NCBI GenBank assembly: GCA_009838195.1
Contig: VXSC01000020.1
Location: 1-64,000 of the forward strand
Direction: 5' to 3'
Length of the DNA stretch: 64,000 bases
From: Rhodothermaceae bacterium
GTDB taxonomy: Bacteria > Bacteroidota > Rhodothermia > Rhodothermales > Bin80
The notes beneath the pieces were generated by a model, which had not been told where the DNA came from, did not search any database, and saw only the letters and a list, made by a program, of their open reading frames with translations. Shown here piece after piece: positions 9,550-19,246 of the stretch (its first letter is position 1; every line of letters begins with the position of its first letter). A program made the position numbers and the translations under genes.

Positions 9550-11004
9550 ATGGGGAAGACGACAGGATTTATCGAATATCAGCGTGAGCTGCCTGCGCAT
9601 CGTCCGGTCAAAGAGCGGGTGAAGGATTGGCGTGAAGTGTATACTCCATTCAGCGAGCGTCGGCTGCGGCGACAGGCTGCCCGCTGTATGGACTGCGGGA
9701 TTCCATTCTGCCAATCAGGGTGTCCCTTGGGCAATGTCATTCCTGACTGGAATGATCTCGTCTATCGTGGTGATTGGAAGGCAGCCTATGAGCGGTTGAG
9801 TGCAACGAATAATTTTCCAGAGTTTACAGGGCGGATTTGTCCTGCACCTTGCGAGACCGCTTGTGTTTTGGGAATCATTGATGACCCGGTCACGATTGAG
9901 CGAATTGAGCAGGAGATTATTGAGTATGCATTCCGCTCGGGATGGGTAAAGCCTGAACAGCCGGTGCGAAGGACCGGAAAAAAAGTAGCGGTAATCGGGT
10001 CTGGCCCTGCCGGGCTGGCTGCTGCAGATCAGTTAAATCGTGCAGGGCACCGCGTAACGGTACTGGAGCGGGATGATCGGATCGGCGGTTTGTTACGGTA
10101 TGGCATTCCAGATTTTAAGCTGGAAAAGTGGGTTCTTGACCGTCGTCTTGATGTGATGAAGAAAAGTGGAATTCAGTTCATCACTCGCGCAGAAGTAGGA
10201 GGATCGTATGCCTGCTCAAGGCTGCGTGAATTCGATGCGATTGTTGTATGTACAGGGGCTACAAAGCCGAGGAATCTTCCTGTTCGCGGTCGAAAATTTA
10301 AGGGAATCCACTACGCGTTTGACTACCTGCGTCAGCAGAACAAGCTCAACGAGGGAGATGATCTGGTACGGGAGAACATCGAATATATCAGCGCCGCAGG
10401 TAAAGATGTAATCGTGATTGGTGGAGGGGATACTGGAAGTGATTGTGTGGGTACTGCGAATCGGCAGGGCGCAAAGTCAATTACGCAATTTGAACTGCTA
10501 CCGACACCTCCAGATACGCGACCGACACACCAACCCTGGCCCTATTATCCAATGGTCCTGCGGACCAGCTCCTCCCATCAAGAGGGGGCAGATCGCCATT
10601 GGAGTATTATGACGAAGGCATTTGGGGGAAAAAATGGCCAAGTAAAGAGTCTCCAAACAGTCCGTGTGGAACTTGATGGTCGAAAAATTATCGAACATCC
10701 AGAAACACAAAAGCATTGGCCCGCCGATCTTGTACTTCTCGCAATTGGGTACACCGGCCCGGAGACGGAGGGGATTGCAGGCCCGCTTGGGCTGAAATTG
10801 GACCACAGGAGCAATTTCAAGACGGGCAGCGATTATCAGACCAACGTGCCGGGTATTTTTGCGGCGGGTGATGCGCGACGCGGTCAATCTTTAGTGGTTT
10901 GGGCCATCAGTGAAGGTCGCGAGGCGGCCCGTCATGCAGATGCCTACATGTCTGGATTTATCGCTCTCCCAACAAAGGGAGCGGGAGACCTGCCACGCAG
11001 GTGA
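9550..11004 (+). CDS. gltD: Glutamate synthase, small (beta) subunit
   Basis: GltD oxidises NADPH with FAD and passes electrons through iron-sulfur clusters to GltB. The 484-residue protein has the N-terminal ferredoxin-like cysteine clusters (CMDCGIPFCQSGCPLGN near 47-63 and CPAPCETACV near 97-106). It also has an FAD-binding motif VIGSGPAGLAAADQL, an NADPH-binding motif VIGGGDTGSDCVGTA and the C-terminal FAD signature GIFAAGDARRGQSLVVWAI. The length is typical. The start lies five bases behind the gltB stop. Confidence 0.96.
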   Translation: MGKTTGFIEYQRELPAHRPVKERVKDWREVYTPFSERRLRRQAARCMDCGIPFCQSGCPLGNVIPDWNDLVYRGDWKAAYERLSATNNFPEFTGRICPAPCETACVLGIIDDPVTIERIEQEIIEYAFRSGWVKPEQPVRRTGKKVAVIGSGPAGLAAADQLNRAGHRVTVLERDDRIGGLLRYGIPDFKLEKWVLDRRLDVMKKSGIQFITRAEVGGSYACSRLREFDAIVVCTGATKPRNLPVRGRKFKGIHYAFDYLRQQNKLNEGDDLVRENIEYISAAGKDVIVIGGGDTGSDCVGTANRQGAKSITQFELLPTPPDTRPTHQPWPYYPMVLRTSSSHQEGADRHWSIMTKAFGGKNGQVKSLQTVRVELDGRKIIEHPETQKHWPADLVLLAIGYTGPETEGIAGPLGLKLDHRSNFKTGSDYQTNVPGIFAAGDARRGQSLVVWAISEGREAARHADAYMSGFIALPTKGAGDLPRR

Positions 11005-11012
11005 TCTGAAGG

Positions 11013-11038
11013 CTCACGAAATATTTATGTTTCGTGGG
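11013..11038 (+). terminator. Possible hairpin behind gltD
   Basis: A 7-bp perfect stem (CACGAAA at 11015-11021, TTTCGTG at 11030-11036), extendable by two pairs including one G-U, lies nine bases behind the gltD stop. The base after the stem is GTATCCCCC, not a T-run, so this is at best a weak or factor-dependent terminator. T-rich runs at 11190-11200 and 11218-11226 lie further on, without an obvious stem. Confidence 0.3.
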
Positions 11039-11233
11039 TATCCCCCGCACACATTCATACCTTTGATCATCCTTATCGTCACCAGATATGGCACCGTTTT
11101 CGTTTCGCCACAGGTCGAATGGAAAATGATTGATATTGCCCGTCATTTTTGTAAGATCAGGTCTGTTTTTTCAAGGGAGCAAGCATGAAAGTGTGATTTT
11201 TTTGTGAATTATCAAGTTTTTTTTTTCAAAAGC

Positions 11234-11262
11234 TGGAACTTTTCCAAATAAAGCCGTATTAT
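11234..11262 (+). promoter_or_regulatory. Candidate promoter of the SAM-riboswitch leader
   Basis: TATTAT at 11257-11262 resembles a -10 box. Seventeen bases upstream, TGGAAC (11234-11239) is a poor match to a -35 box. It would start transcription about 20 bases before the riboswitch aptamer, which is the expected arrangement. This is position and consensus only; Bacteroidota-type promoters differ from the sigma-70 consensus. Confidence 0.3.
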
Positions 11263-11289
11263 TGTCCCAGTTGACACGATGTCCGTGCA

Positions 11290-11408
11290 GCTCATCGAGA
11301 AGGGTGGAGGGTTCAGGCCCTATGAAGCCCTGGCAACCCCCCACGAGGTTTGGACCCCTCGTGCGGAAGGTGCCACTTCCTGCCCTGCGTTTGCAGGGAT
11401 AGATGAGC
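11290..11408 (+). ncRNA. SAM-I riboswitch (S-box leader) upstream of metY
   Basis: The segment carries the S-box core: GAGAAGGGTGGAGGG, then GGCCCTATGAAGCCCTGGCA and ACC. P1 is closed by GCTCATC (11290-11296) with GATGAGC (11402-11408). A P3 stem (CACGAGG with CCTCGTG) and a P4 stem (CCCTGC with GCAGGG) are visible. The family binds S-adenosylmethionine and turns off downstream methionine genes. About 140 bases separate it from the metY start and would hold the expression platform. I see pairing-capable segments there (CTTTTCC/GGAAAAG) but no clear terminator with a T-tract, so control may be translational. Confidence 0.93.
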
Positions 11409-11531
11409 GGAAGGGCCTGAGTTGATTTCTAACTCGCAGTCCAGCCTTTTCCGTCATCCTACCTGGAAGGGGCTCCGTGGGAAAAGCCAGTTTCTTCTTG
11501 ATAAGGGTTCGGCATTGTGCATTACCCTTAA

Positions 11532-12878
<1,347 letters not shown>

Positions 12879-12938
12879 TACAGTCTGATTTCTGTCTAGG
12901 CGGCGTATCCGATTTCCGGGTATGCCGCCTGGAGACTG

Positions 12939-14015
12939 ATGCCAAGAATCATCAACATACCGACCTTTGAGTTTGAGAACGGGGAGGTTCTGAGTGAAGT
13001 CCCCGTGGGCTACGAGCGCTGGGGAGAATTGAATGAAGCCGGGGATAACGTGATTGTTGTCGGGCACTCCCTCACCAGCCCCCCAGATGCCCAGTCCTGG
13101 TGGCACGGGTGCATTGGTCCGGGCAAGGCATTGGATACAGACAAATACTATGTTGTATGTGCTAATGTGATTGGTTCTCCCTACGGCACGGTTTCGCCAA
13201 TCTCAATCAATCCAGAGACCGGCGTGGCTTACCGGGATACGCTTCCCCAAGCAAGTGTAAGAGATACGGTTAGACTCCATAAAAAGCTACTGGATACCCT
13301 CGGTGTTCGCAAGATCGCATTTGTGATTGGTGGAAGCATGGGAGGGATGCAGGCACTTGAGTGGGCCTACTATGGTAGTGATTATGTTCGGGGAATCGTA
13401 CCCATTGCAGTGGGAGGACGACACTCTTCCTGGTGTATTGCATGGAGCGAAGCACAGCGACAGGCGATTTATTCAGACCCAAATTGGAAGGATGGTTCCT
13501 ACGAACTGGGCTCTCCTCCTCAAAACGGGCTGGCTGTAGCGCGCATGATGGCAATGATCTCGTACCGATCATTAGGATCATTCGAATCTCGATTCGGACG
13601 GGGTCGGAATCGGGCCGGCTCATTCAGGGCTGAGACTTGGCTTCATCATCACGGAGATCAGATTATTAACCGGTTTGATCCTGCCTGCTATGTATATCTG
13701 ACACGTTTGATGGATACGCATGATGTCGCTCGGGGCAGGGATGAATATGGAGTTACGCTTAAGGCAATCACACAGCCAACGCTAGCGGTTGGAATTCGCT
13801 CGGATGTGCTCTACTTACTGGAAGAGTTGGAAGAACTTTGCCGGTATATTCCCCATTCGGAGTTAGCCGTCATGGAGGGCCCCCATGGTCACGACACGTT
13901 CCTGATTGATCAGGATGAGTTAAATGAGATGGTGTTAACGTGGCGTCAACGTCACATTGACCCACTTATTGATTCAGTTGTAGGTTATCAGGCGGGTTGC
14001 GGCCCATACGGTTAA
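12939..14015 (+). CDS. metX: Homoserine O-acetyltransferase
   Basis: An alpha/beta-hydrolase-fold enzyme that acetylates homoserine with acetyl-CoA, the activation step before MetY. The 358 residues show VGYERWGELNEAGDNVIVV and HSLTS (oxyanion region), the nucleophile elbow VIGGSMGGMQALEW (Ser near 132), the acid at IRSDVLY and the catalytic His in GPHGHDTFL. MetX versus serine acetyltransferase relatives cannot be fully separated by eye, but the position behind metY under a SAM riboswitch strongly supports homoserine. Confidence 0.93.
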   Translation: MPRIINIPTFEFENGEVLSEVPVGYERWGELNEAGDNVIVVGHSLTSPPDAQSWWHGCIGPGKALDTDKYYVVCANVIGSPYGTVSPISINPETGVAYRDTLPQASVRDTVRLHKKLLDTLGVRKIAFVIGGSMGGMQALEWAYYGSDYVRGIVPIAVGGRHSSWCIAWSEAQRQAIYSDPNWKDGSYELGSPPQNGLAVARMMAMISYRSLGSFESRFGRGRNRAGSFRAETWLHHHGDQIINRFDPACYVYLTRLMDTHDVARGRDEYGVTLKAITQPTLAVGIRSDVLYLLEELEELCRYIPHSELAVMEGPHGHDTFLIDQDELNEMVLTWRQRHIDPLIDSVVGYQAGCGPYG

Positions 14016-14151
14016 GCGTCAGCAGTCCGAACCGAACATCACCCCCGCTGCTCTCAGTGAATAAATTTTTACCGTTGTGCTACAAGTTGGCACAATTGGA
14101 GGCAGTGTTCGTAGCACGCCCGTTCGGTATTCGTGATACATTCAAAATTAC

Positions 14152-15207
14152 ATGAGCATGCTCCGGGCAGGAATCGTAGGCGCAACGGGTGCAGTGGGGC
14201 AGAAATTCATTGAACTTCTTCGAGGGCATCCCTGGTTCAAAATCACAGCTCTTGTTGCATCGGACAGGTCAGCAGGGAGAAAGTACCGTGATGCCGTCAA
14301 TTGGATTGGAGCGGCAGAGATTCCGGCATCCGTCGCTTCCATGGAGGTATCATCATTTAGTAACGATCTGCCGTGCGATGTTGTCTTCTCAGGACTGCAT
14401 GCCTCAGTCGCGGATCATGCCGAACCAAAGCTGGCCAAGGCAGGATATCCGGTCATTTCTAATGCGAAGAGCTTTCGGATGCACCCGGATGTTCCTTTGT
14501 TGATCCCCGAAATCAATCCAGATCACACTTTTTTGATCAAAAATCAGGACTGGCAGAGCGCGGGGTATATTGTCACCAACCCCAACTGCTCTACCGTTGG
14601 CCTAACCTGTGCACTCAAGCCGCTTCACGACAGGTTTGGTCTTGAGGCTGTTCAGGTCACTACAATGCAGGCTCTTTCTGGTGCCGGCTATCCCGGGGTG
14701 TCGTCATTGGACGCCCTGGCAAACGTTGTGCCATTCATTGGAGGTGAGGAGGATAAGTTGGTTCATGAGCCGAATAAACTGTTGGGGACTATCGCCGGCG
14801 GTACTCTGCATCCTCAGTCTATCCGCATCAGTGCCCAGTGCAACCGTGTTCCTGTCCTGGAAGGGCATCTTGAGTGTATCTCGGTCAAACTAAGCACGAG
14901 TGTGAGCCGGGGTGAAGTGCACGATGCATTCGAATCATTTGTTAGCCCAATCAAAGATTTGTGTTTGCCAACCGAGCCAGAGAAATTATTACATGTATTT
15001 GAAGATGAGCGTTTCCCGCAGCCGAGGCGACATTCTGACTTGGGTGGCGGTATGACCGTAAGCATTGGAAGGATTCGCCCCTGTGAGGTCTTAGATTATA
15101 AGTTCGTTGCTCTGTCTCACAACACGATTCGGGGTGCGGCGGGTGGCGCCGTTCTGAATGCAGAATTGCTTATGAAGCAAGGCTTACTGAAAGCTCGTGA
15201 TGCATAA
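14152..15207 (+). CDS. asd: Aspartate-semialdehyde dehydrogenase (archaeal/fungal type)
   Basis: Reduces aspartyl phosphate to aspartate semialdehyde with NADPH, feeding homoserine, methionine, threonine and lysine synthesis. The 351-residue protein starts with the nucleotide-binding GIVGATGAVGQKF. It carries the catalytic Cys in TNPNCSTVGL, the MQALSGAGYPGV stretch and the substrate-binding RVPVLEGHLE, and ends with HNTIRGAAGGAVLNAELL. These match the TIGR00978-type branch seen in archaea, fungi and some bacteria rather than the enterobacterial type. ATG at 14152 is used; a second ATG two codons on (14158) is possible. It lies 136 bases behind metX and may belong to the same methionine block. 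Confidence 0.93.
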   Translation: MSMLRAGIVGATGAVGQKFIELLRGHPWFKITALVASDRSAGRKYRDAVNWIGAAEIPASVASMEVSSFSNDLPCDVVFSGLHASVADHAEPKLAKAGYPVISNAKSFRMHPDVPLLIPEINPDHTFLIKNQDWQSAGYIVTNPNCSTVGLTCALKPLHDRFGLEAVQVTTMQALSGAGYPGVSSLDALANVVPFIGGEEDKLVHEPNKLLGTIAGGTLHPQSIRISAQCNRVPVLEGHLECISVKLSTSVSRGEVHDAFESFVSPIKDLCLPTEPEKLLHVFEDERFPQPRRHSDLGGGMTVSIGRIRPCEVLDYKFVALSHNTIRGAAGGAVLNAELLMKQGLLKARDA

Positions 15208-15260
15208 GCAGTTCACCGGAACCCCCAGCACAATATTCACGTACCAAATCCCTTGAGTTT

Positions 15261-15333
15261 GCGGGAATAGCTCAGTTGGTAGAGCATCTGCTTGCCATGC
15301 AGAAGGTCGCGAGTTCGAGTCTCGTTTCCCGCT
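15261..15333 (+). tRNA. tRNA-Gly (anticodon GCC)
   Basis: A complete cloverleaf can be folded: acceptor GCGGGAA/TTCCCGC, D-stem GCTC/GAGC with loop AGTTGGTA, anticodon stem TCTGC/GCAGA with loop TTGCCAT (anticodon GCC), and T-arm GCGAG-TTCGAGT-CTCGT (one G-U pair). The discriminator is T. The 3' CCA is not encoded (TCAAAA follows). Confidence 0.96.
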
Positions 15334-15370
15334 CAAAAAGCGCACATATTGTCGGCGTCCTTCCCGTCCT

Positions 15371-15985
15371 GTGTTATTGATTTCGCCGCTTCAGGTTATT
15401 TACATATTCCGCTTCGCTGAACATCCACAGGTGCTTCCTGGGCTTGCCCTGTTGCTGGCACTGTTCTTGACATCCTGTTCTCGTCAGGATTTATCTGGGG
15501 GAGGCACATCATCTTCTGAGCCTGCCAGAGAAAGTTGGAACGTCCAAATCATGATCTCTCAGGCGGATTCGGATCTCGACGAAAGTTTGCCAAGACTCAG
15601 AATCTCAGCAGACCATGTGCAATGGGTTGGTGAAAGCGATACGACTATTCAGCATCTTCAAGGTTTGGAGAAAAAGGTGGAGGTCGTTATTCATGATTCT
15701 ACTGGGGCGTTTTCGGCATTGCTCAAAGCCGATCATGTAATTTATCATAAAGACGAGGAATATTTTATTGCTGAAGGAGGGGTACTGATCGAGACGGACG
15801 ATGATCGTACGTTAGCTACGGAGCGAATTGGATGGTGGGAGAGGGATCAGCTTCTGCGAACGGATGAGTTTGTACATATTACTACGCCTGAAGAAATAGT
15901 TTCGGGAATGGGGCTTGAGGCAACGGAAGATCTGAGCACGTATCAGATTGGCCGGTTCAGGGCCGAGATCATGATTGATCAATGA
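15371..15985 (+). CDS. lptC: LPS export periplasmic protein LptC (lipoprotein-like)
   Basis: LptC relays lipopolysaccharide from the LptBFG transporter to LptA. The 204-residue protein starts at GTG and has a hydrophobic leader ending in a lipobox-like LFLTSCS (Cys near residue 36). An LptC/OstA-fold beta region with RLRISADHVQWV, FSALLKADHVIYHKDEEYFI and AEGGVLIETDDDRTLATE follows. Adjacent ostA-like and lptB genes make the assignment strong. Its TGA overlaps the next ATG (ATGA, 15982-15985). The Bacteroidota-type proteins are commonly lipoproteins, unlike the enterobacterial single-span LptC. Confidence 0.85.
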   Translation: MLLISPLQVIYIFRFAEHPQVLPGLALLLALFLTSCSRQDLSGGGTSSSEPARESWNVQIMISQADSDLDESLPRLRISADHVQWVGESDTTIQHLQGLEKKVEVVIHDSTGAFSALLKADHVIYHKDEEYFIAEGGVLIETDDDRTLATERIGWWERDQLLRTDEFVHITTPEEIVSGMGLEATEDLSTYQIGRFRAEIMIDQ

Positions 15986-17382
15986 GACCGATCGCGCTGT
16001 GGCTTATTGTTGTACTCGGTATGCCGCGGGTCCACGGGGATGGGCACCCAAGAGCATTTTTTGTCCATGCAGATACGGATTCTGTATCTGTAGCGGGGGA
16101 TTCGCTTAGGGGTCTGCAAGAGCAGGAAGATTTTTTCCAGTATATCAGTGGAGATGTACGCGTCGTCCATGGCCCAACTCAGATTACAGCAGATCAGGCA
16201 ATTCGGAATGTTACGCGTCGCAGAACATCTTTCATGAGAGATGCTGTATTAATTGATGAAGGAGACACCCTGCGGGCAGATTCATTGCATTATGATGAAG
16301 AATTAGAAGTGGGATGGGCGGTAGGGAATGTCCGACTCTCCGATGGAGAAGTCGTTACGTTATCTCCAAGCGGGGTTCATTATGTCGATGAAAAACGCAT
16401 TGAGTTTCCAGAAGGACTATTGTTGCAGGATTCAACCACAACTCTGACCGGGCAGACTGGCATCTATTGGGTTGACAACAAAGTTGCCGATCTCGGGGGG
16501 ATGGTCGAGATGGAGTCCAGAGATGTAAAGCTGATTGCAGATTCACTGACGCACTATAGAGATTTTTTGATATCGCTTGCTCGTGGATCTGTACGTTATC
16601 AAATCGGCTCAGACAATGATTCGACCTGGGTTGCAGGTGAACGGGTGGAATACAACGCCGAAGATTCGTTAAGTGTCATCCGTGGAAACCCACTTTTGAT
16701 GCACCTAGAGTATGATTCACTTTCTATTGACACGCTCCTTATCCGGGCAGAGCTTCTTCGCATGCAGGATCGCGCAGGAAGCAGTTATCTCAATGCAAGC
16801 AAAAGGGTTCGCGTATGGAACAGCTCCCTGGCCGCTCTTGCAGATTCAATGATCTATGCTCGGTCAAAAGATGATACCAGTCAGTTGATCTGGTTGTATG
16901 GCCAACCCTTTATATGGATGGACGATACTCAGTTGACGGGTGATACAATGAAGGTAGTGATGAAAGATGGTGCAATGGATTCTCTGTTTATTTGGGGAAA
17001 TGCATTTATCGCACAGGAAGACAGCTTAATAAAACGGATCAATCAGGTTAAGGGAAAAAACGTTGTCAGTACACTCCAAAGCGACTCTGTGCGCATCTTC
17101 AGGGTTGGTCCGAATGCCGAAGCTGTATATTTTAGCAAGGATGAGGAGGATCAACCCGATGGTGCTTTAGAGGCATCGGGAGACGAGATTCGTATGCAAT
17201 TTGCAGGAGATTCACTTCAAACGCTGACTTTCAGCACCGATGTAGTGGGGACACGTTACCCGGAGAGTGCGCTTCCAACTGGGATAGGTCTTGAGGGACT
17301 AAAATGGGAACCAGCACAAAGGCCAACCAAAGAGGAGCTTCTTCGCGATTTTACAACCGATCTATTCAGATGGGAGCCTTAA
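15982..17382 (+). CDS. OstA/LptA-like periplasmic LPS-transport protein
   Basis: This 466-residue protein has a signal-peptide-like start (MRPIALWLIVVLGMPRVHGD). It then has repeated OstA-type strand motifs such as DVRVVHGPTQITADQAI, LRADSLHYDEELEVGWAVGN and VRLSDGEVVTL, which mark the LptA/OstA N-terminal fold. It is much longer than the usual LptA (about 185 residues), as is common for the Bacteroidota OstA-like proteins that carry extra OstA modules. It is the probable periplasmic bridge for LPS between LptC and the outer-membrane LptD. It lies in an overlapping run lptC-ostA-lptB; LptD, LptF and LptG are not in this window. Confidence 0.85.
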   Translation: MRPIALWLIVVLGMPRVHGDGHPRAFFVHADTDSVSVAGDSLRGLQEQEDFFQYISGDVRVVHGPTQITADQAIRNVTRRRTSFMRDAVLIDEGDTLRADSLHYDEELEVGWAVGNVRLSDGEVVTLSPSGVHYVDEKRIEFPEGLLLQDSTTTLTGQTGIYWVDNKVADLGGMVEMESRDVKLIADSLTHYRDFLISLARGSVRYQIGSDNDSTWVAGERVEYNAEDSLSVIRGNPLLMHLEYDSLSIDTLLIRAELLRMQDRAGSSYLNASKRVRVWNSSLAALADSMIYARSKDDTSQLIWLYGQPFIWMDDTQLTGDTMKVVMKDGAMDSLFIWGNAFIAQEDSLIKRINQVKGKNVVSTLQSDSVRIFRVGPNAEAVYFSKDEEDQPDGALEASGDEIRMQFAGDSLQTLTFSTDVVGTRYPESALPTGIGLEGLKWEPAQRPTKEELLRDFTTDLFRWEP

Positions 17383-18110
17383 AGCTTCGGACCAGAGGAT
17401 TGACCAAGCGCTTCAAGAAGCGCACGGTAGTGGACGACGTTTCCCTTGAAGTGCAATGCGGGGAGGTTGTAGGGCTGCTTGGTCCCAATGGGGCGGGCAA
17501 ATCAACATCGTTTCACATGATTGTAGGGCTCGAAAAGCCAAACCGAGGTCGGATTTATTTGGGGAAGGATGACATCACTGCACTCCCGATGTATCAGCGA
17601 GCGCGTCGAGGACTGGGCTATCTTGCCCAGGAGACAAGCGTTTTTCAGCAGTTGACGGTTGAACAAAATCTTCATGCTGTATTGGAGTTTCAGAAATTTT
17701 CCAGGAAAGAACGGGGTCTACGGGTAGATAAGTTGATCAGCCAGTTTGGTCTGGAAACAGTCAGGACTGCTAAAGCCTACACGCTCTCCGGGGGAGAGCG
17801 TCGAAGAACCGAAATCGCCCGTTCAATGGCGCTTGAACCCGACTTTTTTTTGTTGGATGAACCGTTTGCGGGGGTGGATCCAATCACCGTTGAGTATATT
17901 CAGGAAATCATCTGTCAACTGGCAGACTTGAACATCGGGGTTTTGATTACCGATCACAATGTCCACGAAACCTTAGCCATCACAGACCGGGCGTACCTCC
18001 TGTTTGATGGTAAGATTATGAAGTCGGGAACGGCAGAACAGCTTGCATCTGACCCGAAAGTGCGCCAGTATTATCTCGGCGAAAAGTTTGCTCTTGACCG
18101 TTACCGCTGA
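17370..18110 (+). CDS. lptB: LPS export ABC transporter ATP-binding protein
   Basis: LptB powers LPS extraction from the inner membrane. It shows Walker A GPNGAGKS, Q-loop GYLAQETSVF, signature LSGGERRRTEIARSMAL, Walker B FLLDEPFAGVDP and switch His in LITDHNVHETL, with the typical LptB tail. The ATG at 17370 is preferred because KLRTRGLTKRF then lies at the N-terminus as in other LptB. An upstream ATG at 17304 would add 22 unusual residues inside ostA. The chosen start overlaps the ostA-like gene by 13 bases. Confidence 0.94.
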   Translation: MGALKLRTRGLTKRFKKRTVVDDVSLEVQCGEVVGLLGPNGAGKSTSFHMIVGLEKPNRGRIYLGKDDITALPMYQRARRGLGYLAQETSVFQQLTVEQNLHAVLEFQKFSRKERGLRVDKLISQFGLETVRTAKAYTLSGGERRRTEIARSMALEPDFFLLDEPFAGVDPITVEYIQEIICQLADLNIGVLITDHNVHETLAITDRAYLLFDGKIMKSGTAEQLASDPKVRQYYLGEKFALDRYR

Positions 18111-18160
18111 ACGCCTTTTCAGGGGCAAAGTAGAACCCGCCACACAACCACTCGGTTGCC

Positions 18161-19180
18161 ATGGTCGTCATAATGAAGAAAAAAGCTTCGGAAGAAGATA
18201 TCGAAGCTGTAATTACGAATCTCAATGCGTTTGGCTTTGATGTCCATCGCTCCAGTGGGATTAACCAAACGGTGTTGGGCGCGATTGGAGTCCGGCCGGG
18301 GTTTGATCATCGGATCATCCGAGGGCTTAGTGGTGTCGCAGATGTACAGAGGGTTACGGAGCCCTACAAACTGGCAAGTCGTGTAGGCCGGGAGGCGCCA
18401 TCCATTATTGATGTTGATGGTCTGCACATCGGTGGGCATGCAATTACGGTGATGGCAGGTCTTCGCAGCACGGAAAGTGAGGAGAGAGTTAAGGAAGCGG
18501 CAACGCAGATTTCCACTTCTGGGGCATCGCTCTTTCGGGGAAGTATACTGAAACCACGCACATCCTTCTATGAATATCAGGGACTGGAAAGCGGTGGATT
18601 CAAAGTGATGCGTCAGGCGGCAGATGAGTGTGGGTTGAAGTTGGTGATGGAGGTGAGTAGTATGGGGCAAGTGGAGACCATATCAGAGTATGCGAGCATG
18701 CTGTTGGTGCAGGCACACAACATGCAGAATCTTGAATTATTGCGGGTGTTGGGGGAGTCAAATAAGCCAATCTTGCTTGAGAGAGGTCTTGCAGCTACAG
18801 TACAGGAATGGCTTATGGCGGCGGAGTACATTATGAGATCTGGGAACACAGGCGTGATTTTGTGCGAGCGCGGGATCCGTACGTTTGAATCCGCGACGCG
18901 TTATACCGTGGATTTATCTGCAGTGGTCGTTGCTAAGGTAAAAAGCCATTTACCTGTCTTCGTTGATCCGTGCCAGGGAACGGGCATGCGAGATTACGTG
19001 ACCTCTTTGGCCTGCGCGGCTGTTGCGGCAGGTGCAGATGGAATTGCAGTGGATGTCCACCATGACCCTCCCCGCGCGTCTTCAAATGGGCTGCAAGCAT
19101 TTAACTTTGACCAGTTCGCCGATCTGATTGTACAGGTTCGTAAAGTGGCAAATGCGGTCGGGCGCGGTTTGCATCAGTAA
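18161..19180 (+). CDS. DAHP synthase homologue with a degenerate active site
   Basis: The protein aligns over its full 339 residues with type I-beta (Thermotoga-like) 3-deoxy-7-phosphoheptulonate synthases. It has the N-terminal ferredoxin-like regulatory domain (VVIMKKKASEEDIEAVITNL) and then the TIM barrel (KPRTSFYEYQGLESGG, GNTGVILCERGIRTFE). The catalytic residues are lost. The metal Cys of AGPCSVE is Arg (AGLRSTE), the metal His of DPSH is Gln (DPCQGTG), the metal Glu of VEVH is Asp (VDVHH) and the metal Asp of LSDG is Asn (SSNG). The PEP Lys of LKRG is Glu (LERG) and the Arg of GARN is His (QAHN). The frame is intact, so it is not a simple pseudogene. DAHP synthesis is unlikely; a regulatory or new role is inferred. 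No other shikimate gene is nearby. Confidence 0.85.
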   Translation: MVVIMKKKASEEDIEAVITNLNAFGFDVHRSSGINQTVLGAIGVRPGFDHRIIRGLSGVADVQRVTEPYKLASRVGREAPSIIDVDGLHIGGHAITVMAGLRSTESEERVKEAATQISTSGASLFRGSILKPRTSFYEYQGLESGGFKVMRQAADECGLKLVMEVSSMGQVETISEYASMLLVQAHNMQNLELLRVLGESNKPILLERGLAATVQEWLMAAEYIMRSGNTGVILCERGIRTFESATRYTVDLSAVVVAKVKSHLPVFVDPCQGTGMRDYVTSLACAAVAAGADGIAVDVHHDPPRASSNGLQAFNFDQFADLIVQVRKVANAVGRGLHQ

Positions 19181-19246
19181 CTGTCCGTGATACTCTGTTA
19201 GTTGCGCGGGCACCCGGTACGTATACGGGATATCGCTGCAGATGGA

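Noticed and set aside
10498..10887. 129-codon antisense frame inside gltD
   Set aside because: It is a shadow of the gltD coding sequence on the other strand, with no family resemblance.
11190..11226. T-runs before the SAM riboswitch, considered as intrinsic terminators
   Set aside because: No stable GC-rich stem directly precedes either T-run.
18161..19180. The DAHP synthase homologue as an ordinary aroF/aroG gene
   Set aside because: All four metal ligands and the PEP lysine are changed, so an active-enzyme label would mislead.
18161..19180. The same gene as a frameshifted pseudogene
   Set aside because: The frame is complete at full family length, and the rest of the barrel and the regulatory domain are well conserved.
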